The notes below the pieces were generated by a model. The model searched no databases and was not told the DNA's origin. It was given only the letters and a program-made list of their open reading frames with translations. The position numbers and the translations under genes were made by a program. Positions 1 through 8,098 of a stretch of 64,000 nucleotides of DNA are shown in pieces. The stretch comes from Cyclonatronum proteinivorum (lineage in GTDB: Bacteria; Bacteroidota; Rhodothermia; Balneolales; Cyclonatronaceae). The DNA lies in assembly GCF_003353065.1 (NCBI RefSeq), contig NZ_CP027806.1, forward strand, positions 3,740,501 to 3,804,500, read 5' to 3'. The stretch's first letter is position 1, and the number at the start of each line of letters is the position of its first letter.

Positions 1-831
1 CGGATGAAACTCAACCCCGCGATACTCGGACCCCAAAATTACCGAAGCGGCATAGGTATTGATTCGGGGCTGATCAAAAGAACCCCGGTCGAAAACGTAA
101 AGGGCATACTGATCATCCAGCCATCCCAATCCGCCCTTGTTAAAAAAGTCTGAGCCGGTTTCAACGGTTGTATTTACGTTGCGGACAACCATGTCAGAAT
201 AAATGCTGAAATAAAACTCATCCCAGACTTCACCATTTGGATTGCCCGACCAAATGTTCGAATTATTAGTAATGTCGTATCTGACAATGGAGATTCCTTC
301 CGTGAAACCAAAATTCCAGTTGTAGGTCTCGAACCGGATGTCGGCATAGAGCGGATTTTCGTGTCCCGGTACCGGACGGTTGTTGCGAACCGTACGCCGG
401 TCAGAAAATTCAGCCACAAGATCCTGATGGCTGACGGCAGACGGGCTGAAATTCGGACTGTCGCTCAGCGAAGAGCGCTCTGTAAACAGGGTTCCGTCAT
501 TGGTAAACTCAAAACCGGCTACATTCTCGTTATAACCCGCCGCATTGGTAACCGATGAAGTTGAAACCCGGGTCTGACCGTCCACACGTGCACCAAGCCA
601 GATTCCCGCTTCGAAAAGGTGCTCGGTACCGGAACCTCTCGGAAACTCCATGCTGGGCAGGCCCACCGGCTGATTCCGCACATTAGGTCGCCCAACCGTA
701 CCCACATTCGAATAGGAAATGCCAAGATTACTCACGGTTACAGCACGGCGCTCAAAGACCTGTTGTGCCGAAGCCATCTCATAAAAAAACAAAAAGATAA
801 AAAGGGCAAATAGTAGCCTGATAACGTTCAT
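1..831 (-). CDS. Secreted protein of unknown function, N-terminal part only (runs off the left edge)
   Basis: Reading the minus strand from an ATG at 831 gives 277 codons without a stop up to the window edge. The product begins with a clear signal peptide (MNVIRLLFALFIFLFF, then a Ser-Ala-Gln cleavage region near residue 23). After it come Gly/Asn/Thr-rich stretches such as EAGIWLGARVDG and SIVRYDITNNSN, typical of large beta-rich extracellular proteins of Bacteroidota that often end in a sorting domain; here the C-terminus is not visible. No enzyme motif is recognised. The gene runs away from the DUF3098 gene, so the 520 bp between them probably holds divergent promoters. Confidence 0.75.
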   Translation of the reverse strand, partial: MNVIRLLFALFIFLFFYEMASAQQVFERRAVTVSNLGISYSNVGTVGRPNVRNQPVGLPSMEFPRGSGTEHLFEAGIWLGARVDGQTRVSTSSVTNAAGYNENVAGFEFTNDGTLFTERSSLSDSPNFSPSAVSHQDLVAEFSDRRTVRNNRPVPGHENPLYADIRFETYNWNFGFTEGISIVRYDITNNSNIWSGNPNGEVWDEFYFSIYSDMVVRNVNTTVETGSDFFNKGGLGWLDDQYALYVFDRGSFDQPRINTYAASVILGSEYRGVEFHP

Positions 832-1090
832 TCAACCAATAATAAATAGATGGATAGCTTAAAATTCCGACCTGATTGATGTTTTAGAGAACATCTGTAG
901 CACTTGCACTACATCCGATGACAGTCCAAAGGTATCGCTATTCTTTTCAATATGGAATGCATCCTCGTGCATTTTACAATATAATAACTTGCGCGCTAAA
1001 ATGGGAAGCGCTTTCAGACCCTGCATTCTTTTATAAAACAGCCTGTACGTCGCCCATTAAGTTTTCACTTTGGTCGGCTGAAGCTTATGC

Positions 1091-1198
1091 CACAGGTATT
1101 TCCGGCTGTGTTTTTTTTGGGGGAAACTCCGTGAACATCACGGTCTTTCGTGGTAATACTGTCCCCGCAGCCCTAAGATCAACCCCTTGCTTTTTTGG
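1091..1198 (+). repeat. Terminator-linked ~90-bp dispersed element, copy 1
   Basis: A short hairpin (CACAG at 1091-1095, CTGTG at 1106-1110) runs directly into a T8 tract and then GGGGGAAACTCCGTG. Next is a small perfect hairpin, CCGTGA/TCACGG, then CTTTCGTGG, and the element ends in CCCTTGCTTTTTTGG-like sequence. The same order occurs at seven other intergenic sites in the window. A weak open frame (918-1301) overlaps it and is not believed to be a gene. The rest of 832-1351 shows nothing else recognisable. Confidence 0.7.
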
Positions 1199-1351
1199 CT
1201 TCGGATACACATCACGCTACCAAAGTCAAATCACAGCTCCGTTTTTCATCTCACAGAATCCCGGAAAATCATTACCTTTGGTTCATAATTTAGGCCTTTA
1301 GATTTCTTTGCCCTACCAAGATCACTCGTTTTCCATTAAACATCATTCACA

Positions 1352-1609
1352 ATGCCCCGCAACACCCCCCGCAAAAGCAAGCGCACGCAGTCAAAACCAC
1401 AGGCCGAAAGTCCCGTTTTCGGGCCGGAAAACTACAAACTCATGGCAATTGCCGTAACGCTGATTTTCGTGGGATTTGCCATCATGGCGATTGAAAATGA
1501 GATCAGCGGCTTCTTTTCGCTATACATTTCCCCCATTCTCGTAATAGCCGGGTTTATTGTTTTTGGATGGGGAATCATCAAAAAACCAGCCGGACAGCAA
1601 ACAACCTAA
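1352..1609 (+). CDS. DUF3098 family small membrane protein
   Basis: An 85-residue protein with a basic N-terminus (PRNTPRKSKRTQSK), then FGPENYKLMAIAV, a first membrane helix (about residues 30-46), a short loop and a second helix (about 53-74) ending in GWGIIKKP. The FGxENYKLM entry into the first helix and the two-helix layout match DUF3098, a Bacteroidota family of unknown function often found near cell-envelope genes. The DUF92 gene starts 21 bp downstream on the same strand, suggesting an operon. Confidence 0.75.
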   Translation: MPRNTPRKSKRTQSKPQAESPVFGPENYKLMAIAVTLIFVGFAIMAIENEISGFFSLYISPILVIAGFIVFGWGIIKKPAGQQTT

Positions 1610-1630
1610 TTCCGAGGCGAGCGCGCAACC

Positions 1631-2512
1631 ATGTCAGAAAATCAGCTTACGTATGCAGCGGGTCAGCGCATGTTTGCATGGTTTAATCTCAACTTGCTGA
1701 ACTACTGTTTCTACGTTCTCCTGATTCTGATCTTCGTCCTCGTTGCAAGCCCTGTTGATAAGCTGCTGATTCTGCTGGCCCTTGGTGCGGCCTGGATCGT
1801 AAGCTACTTCAGCTTCCTGCTGCGCCTGCTTTCCCTTGACGGCATGCGCTCGGCCGTACTTGTTGGCACCATTACCCTGGGCTTAGGCGGGATTGAATAC
1901 ACGGCCTACCTGCTGTTTTTCTTTGTGAGTAGCAATATCGCAGGCTTCATCTTCAGTAAACCAAACCTGGAAAGCCGCCATCCGCTTGTTGAGCGGCGTT
2001 CCGCAGAACAGGTCTGGGCAAACAGCTTTTGGTTCATTACCGGCCTGCTGCTGTTCTATATCACCGGCTACTGGTCTCTCGCGATAGCCGGTATCGCCGC
2101 TTCAGCCACAGCCACTGCCGATACCTGGGCAACCGTAGCCGGCAGTGCCGCCAAATCAGACAAGGCCAAACTGATCACCACCTTTGAATCCGTCCCCAAA
2201 GGCACAGATGGGGGCATAAGCTTAAAAGGCACCCTGGGCGGTTTGTTTGCAGCCATTTTATTTGCAGTGCTCAGCTATCAGTTTCAGGGCGCCCTTGCGC
2301 TGCAGATAGCGGCTATCATATTTATTTCCGGCTTTTTAGGTTGCCTGTTTGATTCCTATTTTGGAGCCTACTTTCAGCACGGAGCGCGTTCCCCTCGGAT
2401 TTCGGGGGTAGCCATTCAACCGGGGAATAACCTGGTCAACTTTATGGCAACCGGCTGCAGCGCACTTCTTGCATTCACTCTTTATAATATTTTGATATAT
2501 GCCCTGGTATAA
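1631..2512 (+). CDS. DUF92 family integral membrane protein
   Basis: A 293-residue hydrophobic protein with about seven to eight membrane segments. Family landmarks are visible: RRSAEQVWANS near residue 122, a small-residue run ending ATADTWATVAGS near 155-170, and KGTDGGISLKGTLGG near 190-205. This is the DUF92/TMEM19 group; the plant member VTE6 acts on phytyl phosphate, so a CTP-dependent lipid-phosphate kinase role is possible, but the bacterial function is not established. It follows the DUF3098 gene closely, and its last 14 bases overlap the start of the symporter gene, so translation of the two is probably coupled. Confidence 0.8.
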   Translation: MSENQLTYAAGQRMFAWFNLNLLNYCFYVLLILIFVLVASPVDKLLILLALGAAWIVSYFSFLLRLLSLDGMRSAVLVGTITLGLGGIEYTAYLLFFFVSSNIAGFIFSKPNLESRHPLVERRSAEQVWANSFWFITGLLLFYITGYWSLAIAGIAASATATADTWATVAGSAAKSDKAKLITTFESVPKGTDGGISLKGTLGGLFAAILFAVLSYQFQGALALQIAAIIFISGFLGCLFDSYFGAYFQHGARSPRISGVAIQPGNNLVNFMATGCSALLAFTLYNILIYALV

Positions 2513-3800
2513 AAAGCTGCACTGGCAGATCATTATCGGATTGGTTTTAGGCCTGATTTGGGGATTGGTATCCACGCAGGCCGGACTGAACCGGTTCACA
2601 TCAGATTTTATCCGCCCGTTCGGGACCATTTTTGTAAATCTGCTGCAGCTTATCGCCATACCGCTGGTTCTGGCTTCACTGGTTGTTGGGGTTACCAAGC
2701 TTAATGATATCACCAAGCTTTCACGCATGGGCGGAAAGACCATCGGGATATATCTGGTGACCACCATGATCGCGATCACCATCGGGCTGATTTCGGTTAA
2801 CCTGATCAAACCCGGCAATGCACTCCCGGAAGAAACGCGTATGGAGCTGCTGGAAAGCTATCAGGACAATGTGACGGATCGTCAGGCGGCAGCCGAGCAA
2901 ACCATGCAGCGCGGACCGCTGGAACCCATTGTCAATATCGTGCCGCAAAACGTGATCAGCTCCATGAGTAGCAATGCCAATATGCTGCAGGTTGTATTTA
3001 TTGCGATACTACTGGGCATTGCACTGGTACAGATTGATCCCGGAAAAAGTGCACAGCTCGTCAGCTTTTTTGACGCTTTCAATGATGTGATCATTAAAAT
3101 TGTGGATTACATCATGCTGATGGCACCCATTGGTGTCTTCGCGCTGCTCGCTGCGGTGATTATTGATCTTGCCGGGGATGATCTTGGGCGCGCCTTTGAG
3201 CTGCTAAGGGCACTGGGCTGGTATTCCATTGCCGTACTGCTGGGGCTGCTGGTACACATGCACCTGGTGTACTTCATGCTGTTTAAAATTTTCAGCACCA
3301 TGAAGCTGCGTAATTTTCTGCGCGGTATCCGCCCGGCCATCCTGTTGGGATTCAGCACGAGTTCAAGTGCCGCAACCCTGCCGGTAACCATGGAGCGGGT
3401 TGAAAAAAACCTGGGCGTTGAAGAAGAAGTATCGAGCTTTGTGCTGCCGGTTGGCGCAACCATTAATATGGACGGTACGAGCCTTTATCAGGCGGTTGCG
3501 GCGGTATTTATCGCGCAGGCCGTTGGCATGGATCTCAGTATTGCGCAACAGCTCACCATCGTGCTGACCGCGACACTTGCTTCCATCGGTGCTGCCGGGG
3601 TGCCCGGGGCCGGTATCATCATGCTGGTGATTGTGCTCAACGCTGTTCAGGTGCCGGTTGAAGGCATTGCCCTGATTCTTGGTGTTGACCGAATCCTGGA
3701 TATGTGCCGGACGGCCGTGAACATTACCGGTGACGCTGCCGTTGCTGTTGCTGTGGCAAGTACCGAAGGCAAGCTCGCTGACGGCCGCTTTGACGACTAA
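2499..3800 (+). CDS. Dicarboxylate/amino acid:cation symporter (DAACS/SLC1 family)
   Basis: A 433-residue transporter of usual family length. The hairpin motif SSSAATLPVTMERV (about residues 287-300), NMDGTSLYQAVAAVFIAQ (about 323-340) and GAAGVPGAG (about 365-373) are the signature elements of GltP/DctA-type Na+- or H+-coupled carriers of glutamate, aspartate or C4-dicarboxylates. Eight transmembrane segments plus two re-entrant loops are expected. The exact substrate cannot be told from sequence alone. The start overlaps the end of the DUF92 gene by 14 bases. An amino-acid symporter fits a peptide-using organism. Confidence 0.9.
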   Translation: MPWYKKLHWQIIIGLVLGLIWGLVSTQAGLNRFTSDFIRPFGTIFVNLLQLIAIPLVLASLVVGVTKLNDITKLSRMGGKTIGIYLVTTMIAITIGLISVNLIKPGNALPEETRMELLESYQDNVTDRQAAAEQTMQRGPLEPIVNIVPQNVISSMSSNANMLQVVFIAILLGIALVQIDPGKSAQLVSFFDAFNDVIIKIVDYIMLMAPIGVFALLAAVIIDLAGDDLGRAFELLRALGWYSIAVLLGLLVHMHLVYFMLFKIFSTMKLRNFLRGIRPAILLGFSTSSSAATLPVTMERVEKNLGVEEEVSSFVLPVGATINMDGTSLYQAVAAVFIAQAVGMDLSIAQQLTIVLTATLASIGAAGVPGAGIIMLVIVLNAVQVPVEGIALILGVDRILDMCRTAVNITGDAAVAVAVASTEGKLADGRFDD

Positions 3801-3907
3801 GTCCTGCGCGAAACCTAACTTTAAAACCCTTCGAATAAACTGCGCCCTTCATCGTTCTGTGAGCCCCGGCAACCCTATTCTCTGTTTAAACCGTATTCTG
3901 ATTTCTC

Positions 3908-4825
3908 ATGGCAAACGCCCGTTTTCCGGCTCTGTCCCTATTTCTCATCTTATTCATGCTAAGCCTGTGCGCTGAATCTATGGCTTCAGACCGAAACAGC
4001 AACGAAGCACTCTTCACCGACGAACGCCTGCACAGCGCTATTCTTGCATTCTACGCCAGCGACTGGCATACCGCTCAGGACCTGATTAACGAGCTCAAAG
4101 ACGATCATCCCGGTCAGCCGACGGTGTATTTTTATGATTCCATGATTCCGTTCTGGGCCTATTTTTTTGCGGGCTCTCAGCCTGAAGACGCCCGGAACTT
4201 TCTGCAGCGCTCAGAACGTGCCATCGATATTTCCGAGCGACACCTGCGGACTGCCCGCAACGACACTTCTACAGTATTGCTTTTGAGCGGCCTGCACGGC
4301 TACCGCAGCCTTGTTGCCGCTTCCGAGCGCGAGTTCCGCACCGCCATCCGCAGCGCCATGACCGGTTTTGGCTACACCCGGCAGCTGCTTGCGCTGAACT
4401 CCAACGACCCCAATGCACAGATGGGAAGGGGCGTGTTTAATTATATGATGGGCACCATCCCTTCCGAAGTCCGCTGGGTAACGAGCTTTGCAGGGCTAAG
4501 CGGAGATCGTGAAGCCGGGTTCGCACAGCTCGAAGAAGCCGCACAGGCTGACAGCTACGTAAGCATTGATGCGCTGATGATTTTGACTTTCTTGTACCTG
4601 CGCGATGGCGAGTATGCGGAAGCCAAACGGACTTCGGCACGCCTTGTGGAACTTCATTCGGAGAACGTCATTTTTCTCTATCACCATGCGCAAAGCCTGC
4701 AGCAACTCGGCGAACATGAACAGGCAGCCGCCTATTTTCAAAAAGTCGTAGCGCTCGATCATGAAAAACTCAAACAGCTTACGCAAAGCGCGAGTAAACA
4801 GCTTGCTCTGCTGACCGAAGGCTGA
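3908..4825 (+). CDS. Secreted TPR-like helical repeat protein
   Basis: 305 residues. The N-terminus is a signal peptide (PALSLFLILFMLSLCAE, cleavage likely near residue 26). The mature part is helical, with repeat-like pairs: FYASDWHTAQDLINELKDDHPGQP near the start, and LRDGEYAEAKRTSARLVELH and LGEHEQAAAYFQKVVALDH near the end, typical of tetratricopeptide repeats. A periplasmic scaffold or outer-membrane-associated role is likely; no partner is evident. The gene lies 107 bp after the symporter and ends before a strong bidirectional terminator. Confidence 0.75.
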   Translation: MANARFPALSLFLILFMLSLCAESMASDRNSNEALFTDERLHSAILAFYASDWHTAQDLINELKDDHPGQPTVYFYDSMIPFWAYFFAGSQPEDARNFLQRSERAIDISERHLRTARNDTSTVLLLSGLHGYRSLVAASEREFRTAIRSAMTGFGYTRQLLALNSNDPNAQMGRGVFNYMMGTIPSEVRWVTSFAGLSGDREAGFAQLEEAAQADSYVSIDALMILTFLYLRDGEYAEAKRTSARLVELHSENVIFLYHHAQSLQQLGEHEQAAAYFQKVVALDHEKLKQLTQSASKQLALLTEG

Positions 4826-4892
4826 AACATCAACAGCTTTCAGCTTTTTCTTCCGCCCTTTTTAAGCGGCGAAACATGCGCCACGTTTACTG

Positions 4893-4936
4893 AAAAAGGC
4901 ACTGTCGGTTCCCCGGCAGTGCCTTTTGTATTTTGA
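4893..4936. terminator. Bidirectional rho-independent terminator
   Basis: An 11-bp stem (AAAAGGCACTG against CAGTGCCTTTT) encloses a GC-rich loop, with T-rich sequence on the right and A-rich sequence on the left. It lies between the convergent TPR-protein gene and the secreted nuclease gene and can serve both. Confidence 0.9.
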
Positions 4937-5017
4937 TTGAGAGAGATGGAAATATAAAAAATCAGCGCCGCATACGGATATTTTTTTGAAGCGGCGTCTT
5001 CCTTTTGCTGAACATGT

Positions 5018-6817
5018 TTAGCGCACGAGACTCATGGTTCCGCTCAGCATTATTCCGTCGCCGACGGTTAGGCTGTACAGATACATGCCGCTTGCGAGTC
5101 CTGTGGCGTCGAATGCTACCGTGTGCCGCCCGGCACTCAGGGTCTCATTCGAAAGGAGGCTTGCGACGCGCTGCCCGGTTAGGGTGTACACCACCAAACT
5201 TACCTGATGTGTTTCCGGAAGCTCAAAGCTGATGTTGGTGGTCGGGTTGAACGGGTTGGGGTAGTTTTGCAGCAAGCTTACTGAAGCGGGCCGTTCATCG
5301 GTATAGCCGCCTATATCGCCGCTTGAGGTGGTGTTCTGAAACTGGAAGCGGGCTGCTACCGGCGAGTGATCAGAGGTGGTGTCGAAGTAATCCGTGATGA
5401 AATCGGTAATATTTACGACGCGCTGCGAGCCTTCAATGAGCTCATCCGCGAGCTGATTGGTCACAATGATGTGATCGATCATACTGCCGGTTCTGAAGGA
5501 GGAAAACTGTCCTTCTTCAAGGCTGAGCGAAACCGGCAGGTAGTTGGGGTCTTCCACGAAGTTTTGATAGGGCGAAGGCTGATTGTTCCAGGTTGAAACC
5601 AGGAGGCGGTCGTTGTAATCTCCGAAGAAAATCACGTTGTCGTCCTGCCGGTTGGCGTCGAGAAAGGTTTTGAGCTGCTGACTCGCATTCACGCGCTGCT
5701 GATAGGAGGTGGGGTCCGCAAATGCTTTGGCATGCACGCCGTACGCCCAAACTTCACGGGTTTCGTTGCCAATGGTGACATCCATACGCATCCACAGGGG
5801 AAGGCGGCCCGCCCAGTCGCCGGGATTCTGACCGGTTGAAAGCAAGCCAAAGCCGCGGGGCGTGATGGTATCGAGCCGGTACAGGAAAGCGGTGCGCTGT
5901 GTTTGTGTGTACTGCGCCAGGTAGCCGCCATAGTCTTCGAGGGCGTTCACCAGCTGATTCCAGGTGGCCGTGTTCGCAATTTCCTGGAAGGTGTAGAGGT
6001 CTGCCCCTACGGTTTCAATGACTTCGATCACATTTTCAAACTGCAGCTCAACATCGTCAGGGCCGTTTTCGGGATGACCGAACCACTCGATGTTCCAGGT
6101 TACGATGTCGAAGGTCTCTTCGGAGGTGAGGTCGTCGCCGGGGAATATGTGGCCGGTATCGGCTGCACGGCGCGGCCATAGCTGCGCGTTGCCGGAAGCT
6201 GCGGCCGCAATACCGATTACGGTCACACCCGGCTCTGGTGCGGGCGTATTCACAACCGGCGCCCGGCTCTGAATGCGCATGGTGCCGTCTCCGAAATCAT
6301 CAATCATGGCATAACTTGCGTTGGGGCGCAGGGCTCCGACCCGATCGACGGTCACGTTGTCAATGCTGACGAGCTGCCCCTGAAAGTCGTTGGTGGCGAG
6401 ATCGGCCAGGGTAATGGACACCGGCTCCACGATCCGGTTTCCTTCGGGGAAGACTTCAAACTGTGGCGTGGGATTTTCGATCTGCAGGAGGCCGCTGCCG
6501 GGAATGCCGGGGATGTTGCCGAATTCACGCAGCTGCCCGGTTACGACCAGCGAATCGCCCTGCGCAATATCGATATCGAAGGTTCCGGTGCGCATGAGCG
6601 GGCCGTTAAACCAGGCCATGCCCCCGGTCTCATCCTGGAAAAAGACGGGGCCGCGAAACTCATCCGTAACCGTGACCCAACCGGCTACCGTTACGGTTGT
6701 GCCGAGGGGCAGCTGCCGGGCTTCAGCTATGGGAATGGGCGTTTGCTGTGCCTGTGTCTGCACCAGCAAGCCGCTGAACATAAATAAAAAGAGGAGGCTG
6801 TAAACGTACTTCTTCAT
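5018..6817 (-). CDS. Secreted DNase I-like endonuclease with OB-fold domain and type IX sorting domain
   Basis: 599 residues from ATG 6817 (MKKYVYSLLF, signal peptide ending near TQAQQ); an in-frame ATG 16 codons upstream would bury the signal. Residues about 25-215 resemble an OB-fold nucleic-acid-binding domain (GTTVTVAGWVTVTDEFRGPV; FFQDETGG). Residues about 235-500 are an endonuclease/exonuclease/phosphatase domain with IVTWNIEWFG, LYTFQEI, FGDYND and the catalytic SDHSPV. The C-terminus carries LLQNYPNPFNPTTNISFELP and a final MSLVR, the sorting domain for T9SS export and surface attachment. It is expected to hydrolyse extracellular nucleic acid, perhaps for phosphate or nucleotides. It stands alone between a terminator and a 570-bp gap. 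Confidence 0.88.
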   Translation of the reverse strand: MKKYVYSLLFLFMFSGLLVQTQAQQTPIPIAEARQLPLGTTVTVAGWVTVTDEFRGPVFFQDETGGMAWFNGPLMRTGTFDIDIAQGDSLVVTGQLREFGNIPGIPGSGLLQIENPTPQFEVFPEGNRIVEPVSITLADLATNDFQGQLVSIDNVTVDRVGALRPNASYAMIDDFGDGTMRIQSRAPVVNTPAPEPGVTVIGIAAAASGNAQLWPRRAADTGHIFPGDDLTSEETFDIVTWNIEWFGHPENGPDDVELQFENVIEVIETVGADLYTFQEIANTATWNQLVNALEDYGGYLAQYTQTQRTAFLYRLDTITPRGFGLLSTGQNPGDWAGRLPLWMRMDVTIGNETREVWAYGVHAKAFADPTSYQQRVNASQQLKTFLDANRQDDNVIFFGDYNDRLLVSTWNNQPSPYQNFVEDPNYLPVSLSLEEGQFSSFRTGSMIDHIIVTNQLADELIEGSQRVVNITDFITDYFDTTSDHSPVAARFQFQNTTSSGDIGGYTDERPASVSLLQNYPNPFNPTTNISFELPETHQVSLVVYTLTGQRVASLLSNETLSAGRHTVAFDATGLASGMYLYSLTVGDGIMLSGTMSLVR

Positions 6818-7167
6818 AAATAAAAAGTGTTTTTGGGGGATTAACTTTGAGGCGCCATCCGGCAACCGTCCGGGCAGTCGAATATTATTTTGAGTTAAAA
6901 TAAGAAATGCAACCGATTCTGAGATTTGGAATTACAACAAATCCGGAATCCGGGGTGATCGTGCCCTGCTCTTTTATGATAGCACTCCTGTCGTTTCAAT
7001 ACTGAAAACGATTGATACATCTCGCCCCTGCACCACAGCTGTCTTTTGGGGCAGGACGGTGCAGGAGACTTGCGGAAGGCCTGCCACTTCGTTTAATCCC
7101 TTTCAGCGCATGTTGCCGCATTGCAGGGGCGGGTGTTGAGCCGGGGATTTCATAGCGGGCACGGAGC

Positions 7168-7258
7168 AAAAAAAAGCAAGGGCCCCATCTTTGGTTTGGG
7201 AACCCGGAGTCTGTCGCCCAAGCTCCTGATGTTCACGAAGTTTTACCAAAACAAAAAG
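7168..7258 (-). repeat. Terminator-linked ~90-bp dispersed element, copy 2
   Basis: Read on the minus strand: TTTTGGTAAAACTTCGTGAACATCAGG, GACAGACTCCGGG, CCCAAACC, then GGGCCCTTGC and a T tract. It is the most divergent copy. It lies in the 566-bp gap between the nuclease and maf genes. The remainder of that gap has only an inverted GC-rich stretch near 7022-7068 (CCCTGCACC against GGTGCAG) and no gene. Confidence 0.6.
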
Positions 7259-7383
7259 AAAACCGGTGTCAGCTGCACAGCACGGCTCAGGCCCGGCGTT
7301 TTGGGCTGCCCGCCTTTGCCGTAGTTTGTGTACCTTATGCGCTTTGTCTGATTTACCGCCCATTTCAACGATACAGTAAGCTT

Positions 7384-8010
7384 TTGGAAACAAACTCACG
7401 CCTTATTCTGGCTTCCGGCAGTCCGCGGCGCCGGCAGCTTTTGTCGATGCTTTACCCTGATCTCATGGTCATGCCTTCATCGGTTGAGGAGCCGGATTAT
7501 GAGGAGGGAACCCCCGCGGCTTATGCCGAAGGGCTGGCGCAGCTTAAAGCCGCCGATGTTGCGCGAAAGCACCCCAACGCGCTGGTCATCGGCGCTGATA
7601 CGATTGTGGTGCTCGACAATCAGATTTTGGGTAAGCCCCAAAATGCGGGTCATGCGTGTGAGATGCTGCGCAGCCTGAGCGGAAACACGCATACGGTGAT
7701 CAGTGCCGTCTGCCTGATTCGTACGGGCAGCGAACTGGCGGAGGGCCGGTTTCAGGGTATGAGGCTTTTTTCGGAAGCAACCGAGGTGACCTTCGGAGCG
7801 CTTAGCGATGCGGAAATTCAGCGCTATGTTGCGGGCGGCTCTCCGATGGATAAGGCGGGCGCTTATGGCATACAGGATGACCTGGGTGCCCTTTTTGTTG
7901 CGCACATAAGCGGGGATTATTATACTGTAGTCGGCTTTCCTATGCGGCGTTTTTACACGGAAATAGCGCGTTTTGCACCGGCGCATATTCCTGAAACGCT
8001 CAGGCCCTGA
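7384..8010 (+). CDS. maf: Maf family nucleotide pyrophosphatase
   Basis: 208 residues. The N-terminal LILASGSPRRRQLL (residues 7-20) is the diagnostic Maf phosphate-binding motif. IGADTIVVLDNQILGKP (about 68-84), LSGNTHTVISAVCLI (about 96-110) and GSPMDKAGAYGIQDD (about 155-169) are the other conserved blocks. Maf proteins hydrolyse non-canonical or dTTP/UTP-type nucleoside triphosphates to monophosphates. The start appears to be TTG at 7384, since no ATG precedes the conserved motif in frame. The product is cytoplasmic. A secreted TPR gene follows 88 bp downstream. Confidence 0.92.
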   Translation: METNSRLILASGSPRRRQLLSMLYPDLMVMPSSVEEPDYEEGTPAAYAEGLAQLKAADVARKHPNALVIGADTIVVLDNQILGKPQNAGHACEMLRSLSGNTHTVISAVCLIRTGSELAEGRFQGMRLFSEATEVTFGALSDAEIQRYVAGGSPMDKAGAYGIQDDLGALFVAHISGDYYTVVGFPMRRFYTEIARFAPAHIPETLRP

Positions 8011-8098
8011 AATCTCTTCATCATAAAGCCATGCGCAAGGCGTTGACCTGTGCTATGGCTGTAGTCCCTGTATTTCTTACCGATATTTCTCATAATTT

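Noticed and set aside
918-1301. 127-codon open frame
   Set aside because: It runs through dispersed element copy 1 and a terminator-like hairpin and has no recognisable protein character.
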